Source: Roseburia hominis (GTDB lineage: Bacteria; Bacillota; Clostridia; Lachnospirales; Lachnospiraceae). From it: 64,000 nt of DNA. The notes under the pieces were generated by a model. It saw only the letters and a program-made list of their open reading frames with translations, was not told the origin of the DNA and made no database searches. Position 1 is the stretch's first letter, and each line of letters opens with the position of its first letter. Positions 61,985-64,000 of this stretch are shown piece after piece. A program made the translations under genes and the position numbers. Where the stretch lies: NCBI GenBank assembly GCA_040702975.1, contig CP159990.1:1240001-1304000 (forward strand), read 5' to 3'.

Positions 61985-62659
61985 ATGCAATACAGAATTT
62001 TGATCGTAGATGACGACAGAGAGCTTCTGAAAATGTTGAAGAGTTTTTTTGAAATCCGGAAGTATGCTGTCATGACAGCCGAAGATGGAATGAGCGCATT
62101 AAAGATGGCGGAAACTGCCCCGGACCTGATCCTGTTAGATGTGAATATGCCGCGGATCGACGGGCTGGAGGTTTGTAGGCGAATACGGGACAAGGTGTCC
62201 TGCCCGATCCTGTTTTTGACGGCCAGGGTGGAGGAGCAGGACAGGGTAAACGGCCTGATGTCCGGCGGCGATGATTATATCTTAAAACCATTTAGCTTAA
62301 AAGAGCTGGAGGCAAGGATCATGGCGCACCTAAAGCGGGAGGAGCGCCGCAGGATAAAATCCGAATATCGTTTTCAGGGGGAGCTTCTGATCGATTATGC
62401 TGCGAAGACCGTGCAGATCGGCGAGGATTATCTGGAACTTACGAAGCTGGAGTATGGAATCATTGAATTTTTATCCATGAATCCCGGACTTGTTTTCGAT
62501 AAGGAGAGAATCTATGAAAAGGTCTGCGGCTATGATGCGGAGGGCGACAGCCGGGTTATCACCGAATTGGTGCGCAGGATACGAAAGAAAATGAGTGTGC
62601 ATACGGAAAAGGAATATATAGAAACGGTATGGGGGTTGGGGTATAAATGGACAAGATAA
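61985..62659 (+). CDS. OmpR-family response regulator
   Basis: A 224-aa regulator: receiver with IVDDDREL, phospho-acceptor Asp in LILLDVNMPRIDG, FLTARVEEQD and LKPFSLKEL; winged helix LELTKLEYGIIEFLSMNPGLVFDKERIYEKVCG. Overlaps its kinase gene by 13 nt. The adjacent truncated permease gene at the window edge suggests control of an ABC transporter. Start ATG behind tgaggtga. Confidence 0.92.
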   Translation: MQYRILIVDDDRELLKMLKSFFEIRKYAVMTAEDGMSALKMAETAPDLILLDVNMPRIDGLEVCRRIRDKVSCPILFLTARVEEQDRVNGLMSGGDDYILKPFSLKELEARIMAHLKREERRRIKSEYRFQGELLIDYAAKTVQIGEDYLELTKLEYGIIEFLSMNPGLVFDKERIYEKVCGYDAEGDSRVITELVRRIRKKMSVHTEKEYIETVWGLGYKWTR

Positions 62660-63846
62660 GAAATCTTTCGGTCAGGAAAACGATTCTTCTGTATCTGGCA
62701 GTGGGTCTGGTGTGCGGATTTGTGTGCTCGGCTATCGTGGAGGAAGCAGCGTCCCGAGTGCAGGAACATGTCTGGTGGAAGTATGTGGACGAGGAGGAGT
62801 ATTTTAAGGCGATAAGCGGAGAGTTTGATGAGGAGCTTAAGACGCCTTATTATAAAGCGGAGATTCCAAGGCCTTTCGCCTCAGATATGAGTAAAAGGGA
62901 TCATCAGATTTCTGAAACCTGTGATTTTTTGCAGACGTATTCCGTGTTGATTTTGTCGATCAGTGCTTCCTGCGTGGCAGTCTTTCTTTTTTATCAGCAC
63001 AAGCTGAGGCAGCCTCTCGAGGAACTTAACAGGGCGTCTAAGCGAATTGCCGAAAATGACCTGGATTTCCATGTCACCTATGAAAACCAGGACGAGATGG
63101 GGCGTCTGTGCCGGGAATTTGAGCGCATGCGCGGGCAGCTTGCCAAAAATCAGCAGGAATTGTGGCGGATCATAGAGGAGGAGCGGGAACTCAGGGCGGC
63201 CATCGCACATGATATACGTTCGCCGCTTTCTGTCCTGAAAGGGTATCAGGAGATGCTCACCAACTACCTGCCGGACGGGAGCATTGACATGGAAAAGGCG
63301 GTGGAAATGTTATCAGAGAGCAGGAAACAGATCGAGCGTATGGACAGTTTTGTGGAGACGATGCGGAAAATGAACAGTCTGAAGCAGAGGACGCTTCTTA
63401 CGGGGCCGATCACGGCAGAGCAGATGAAACAGGATATTCAGGCAGAGCTTGTGATATTGAAGGCAGAGGCGGAAAGGGAAGTGTTCCTGGCGGTGCAGGG
63501 GGATCAGGAACTGTTCTGGGGAGATAAAGAAGTGATTCTGGAAGTGGCGGAGAATCTGTTATCCAATGCTTTGCGCTATGCAAAAGAGAGGATAGAGGTG
63601 CAGGTCGACGTCGCCTTTGGGGAACTCAAAATACGTGTGGTCGATGACGGCAGTGGATTTATGGAATCATCGGAGATGGTCACGAAGGCGTTTCATCAGC
63701 AGAACGCCAGGGACAGCCTGAAGCATGCAGGAATGGGAATGTACATCAGCAGGCTGTACTGCGAAAAGCATGGGGGAAAGCTGCTGATAGAAAATCAGGA
63801 GAGGGGCGGCGCTGCGGTGACCGCGGTATTTCGTCGGATTGTGTAA
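62647..63846 (+). CDS. sensor histidine kinase
   Basis: A 399-aa membrane kinase with two transmembrane helices (TILLYLAVGLVCGFVCSAIV; YSVLILSISASCVAVFLFY), a HAMP-like segment, then HisKA IAHDIRSPLSVLKGYQEML and HATPase NLLSNALRYA, VVDDGSGF and HAGMGMYISRLYCEKHGG. Extracytoplasmic loop about 75 residues. Its 3' end forms part of a terminator. Signal unknown. Confidence 0.92.
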   Translation: MDKIRNLSVRKTILLYLAVGLVCGFVCSAIVEEAASRVQEHVWWKYVDEEEYFKAISGEFDEELKTPYYKAEIPRPFASDMSKRDHQISETCDFLQTYSVLILSISASCVAVFLFYQHKLRQPLEELNRASKRIAENDLDFHVTYENQDEMGRLCREFERMRGQLAKNQQELWRIIEEERELRAAIAHDIRSPLSVLKGYQEMLTNYLPDGSIDMEKAVEMLSESRKQIERMDSFVETMRKMNSLKQRTLLTGPITAEQMKQDIQAELVILKAEAEREVFLAVQGDQELFWGDKEVILEVAENLLSNALRYAKERIEVQVDVAFGELKIRVVDDGSGFMESSEMVTKAFHQQNARDSLKHAGMGMYISRLYCEKHGGKLLIENQERGGAAVTAVFRRIV

Positions 63847-63866
63847 GCAATCCGACATTTTTATTT
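63833..63866 (+). terminator. terminator overlapping the histidine kinase 3' end
   Basis: GTCGGATTG pairs with CAATCCGAC, followed by ATTTTTATTTT. The left arm lies within the last codons of the kinase gene. Confidence 0.8.
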
Positions 63867-63877
63867 TGATTGATTTT

Positions 63878-63906
63878 TTGTTGTTATTTCGATTTTACAC
63901 TATAAT
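63878..63906 (+). promoter_or_regulatory. promoter of the gene at the window end
   Basis: TTGTTG (63878-63883), 17-bp spacer, TATAAT (63901-63906). Confidence 0.55.
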
Positions 63907-63931
63907 TATCAAAAGCAAAGGAGTGAAATTT

Positions 63932-64000
63932 ATGAAAGCGATCGCAAGACGAGAGATCAAAAACTACCTGAAGAGACCGCTGTTCTGGCTGGGCGTAGTA
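63932..64000 (+). CDS. 5' end of a probable ABC-2 permease (cut by window end)
   Basis: Only 23 codons visible: MKAIARREIKNYLKRP followed by the start of a hydrophobic segment. Basic juxtamembrane start followed by FWLGVV is typical of ABC-2 permease proteins. Ribosome site aaaggagtg at 7 nt. Following a two-component system, it is probably the transporter gene that system controls. Confidence 0.6.
   Translation, partial: MKAIARREIKNYLKRPLFWLGVV

Noticed and set aside
1..64000. tRNA or rRNA genes and complete insertion sequences
   Set aside because: No cloverleaf-like segment, rRNA signature or intact transposase was seen in reading the window; a tRNA scan was not possible here.

Overview
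The window is a chromosomal segment of a Gram-positive, endospore-forming anaerobe in Clostridia, most likely Lachnospiraceae of the Dorea / Clostridium scindens / Faecalicatena kind. The reasons are the spoIIA-sigF and spoVA sporulation operons, a T-box in front of valS, LytTR-DUF3021 regulation, a selenocysteine (UGA-containing) glycine/sarcosine/betaine reductase component B, CUT1 sugar transport without its own ATPase, and moderate GC. Nearly every gene is on the + strand; the exceptions are an 87-aa unknown and an AraC regulator. No rRNA, tRNA, CRISPR array or complete transposase was seen.

Layout: 1-3.3 kb, purine operon (purE end, purM, purN, purD). 3.5-6.1 kb, LytTR/DUF3021 regulator pair and an ABC-2 exporter. 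6.2-8.3 kb, an XRE-Uma2 fusion behind three phased operators, and a DUF1015 gene. 8.3-11.4 kb, T-box and valS. 11.6-17 kb, LTA-synthase-like sulfatase, folC with an in-frame palindromic insertion, a 44-aa ORF and a TPR membrane protein. 17.3-18.8 kb, spoIIAA-spoIIAB-sigF. 18.9-23 kb, a flavin/Fe-S electron-transfer operon (apbE, two FMN-binding proteins, NapH/YccM-like protein) that is damaged: an amber codon splits one gene, and the Fe-S gene breaks off into the 3' part of a wall-anchored Tp47-like protein. 23.2-27 kb, spoVA operon behind a sigma-G-type promoter. 27-27.7 kb, a ykkC-2-type riboswitch and a NUDIX gene. 27.9-34.3 kb, Na/Pi cotransporter, cytidylate-kinase-like protein, a 149-bp hairpin element and a MacB-type ABC module with a secreted partner. 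34.5-40.5 kb, accessory region with AT-rich stretches and gene remnants (HsdS tail, broken recombinase, GNAT tail, collapsed PARG-like gene). 40.7-42.6 kb, small alarmone synthetase and an ECF sigma/anti-sigma pair. 42.8-49.3 kb, a 179-bp hairpin element and the full pst-phoU-phoPR phosphate system. 49.4-55.3 kb, grdX, a TetR regulator, grdE-like, selenoprotein grdB-like and a Na+-dependent SNF transporter. 55.4-61.8 kb, AraC regulator and an alpha-galactoside ABC transporter with GH36 alpha-galactosidase. 61.9-64 kb, a two-component system and the start of an ABC permease.

The most unusual feature is a palindromic repeat family (38-nt unit, 44-45-bp period when tandem, at least 11 copies). 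Several intergenic copies sit directly behind Rho-independent terminators, paired arms show compensating base changes, and a two-unit copy has been accommodated in frame inside folC, adding about 34 residues. This resembles the protein-invading Rickettsia palindromic elements. Two larger structured elements (149 and 179 bp, with 29- and 26-bp perfect inverted termini) are further candidates for undescribed mobile or RNA elements. All functional calls are from reading the sequence; no database search was run.
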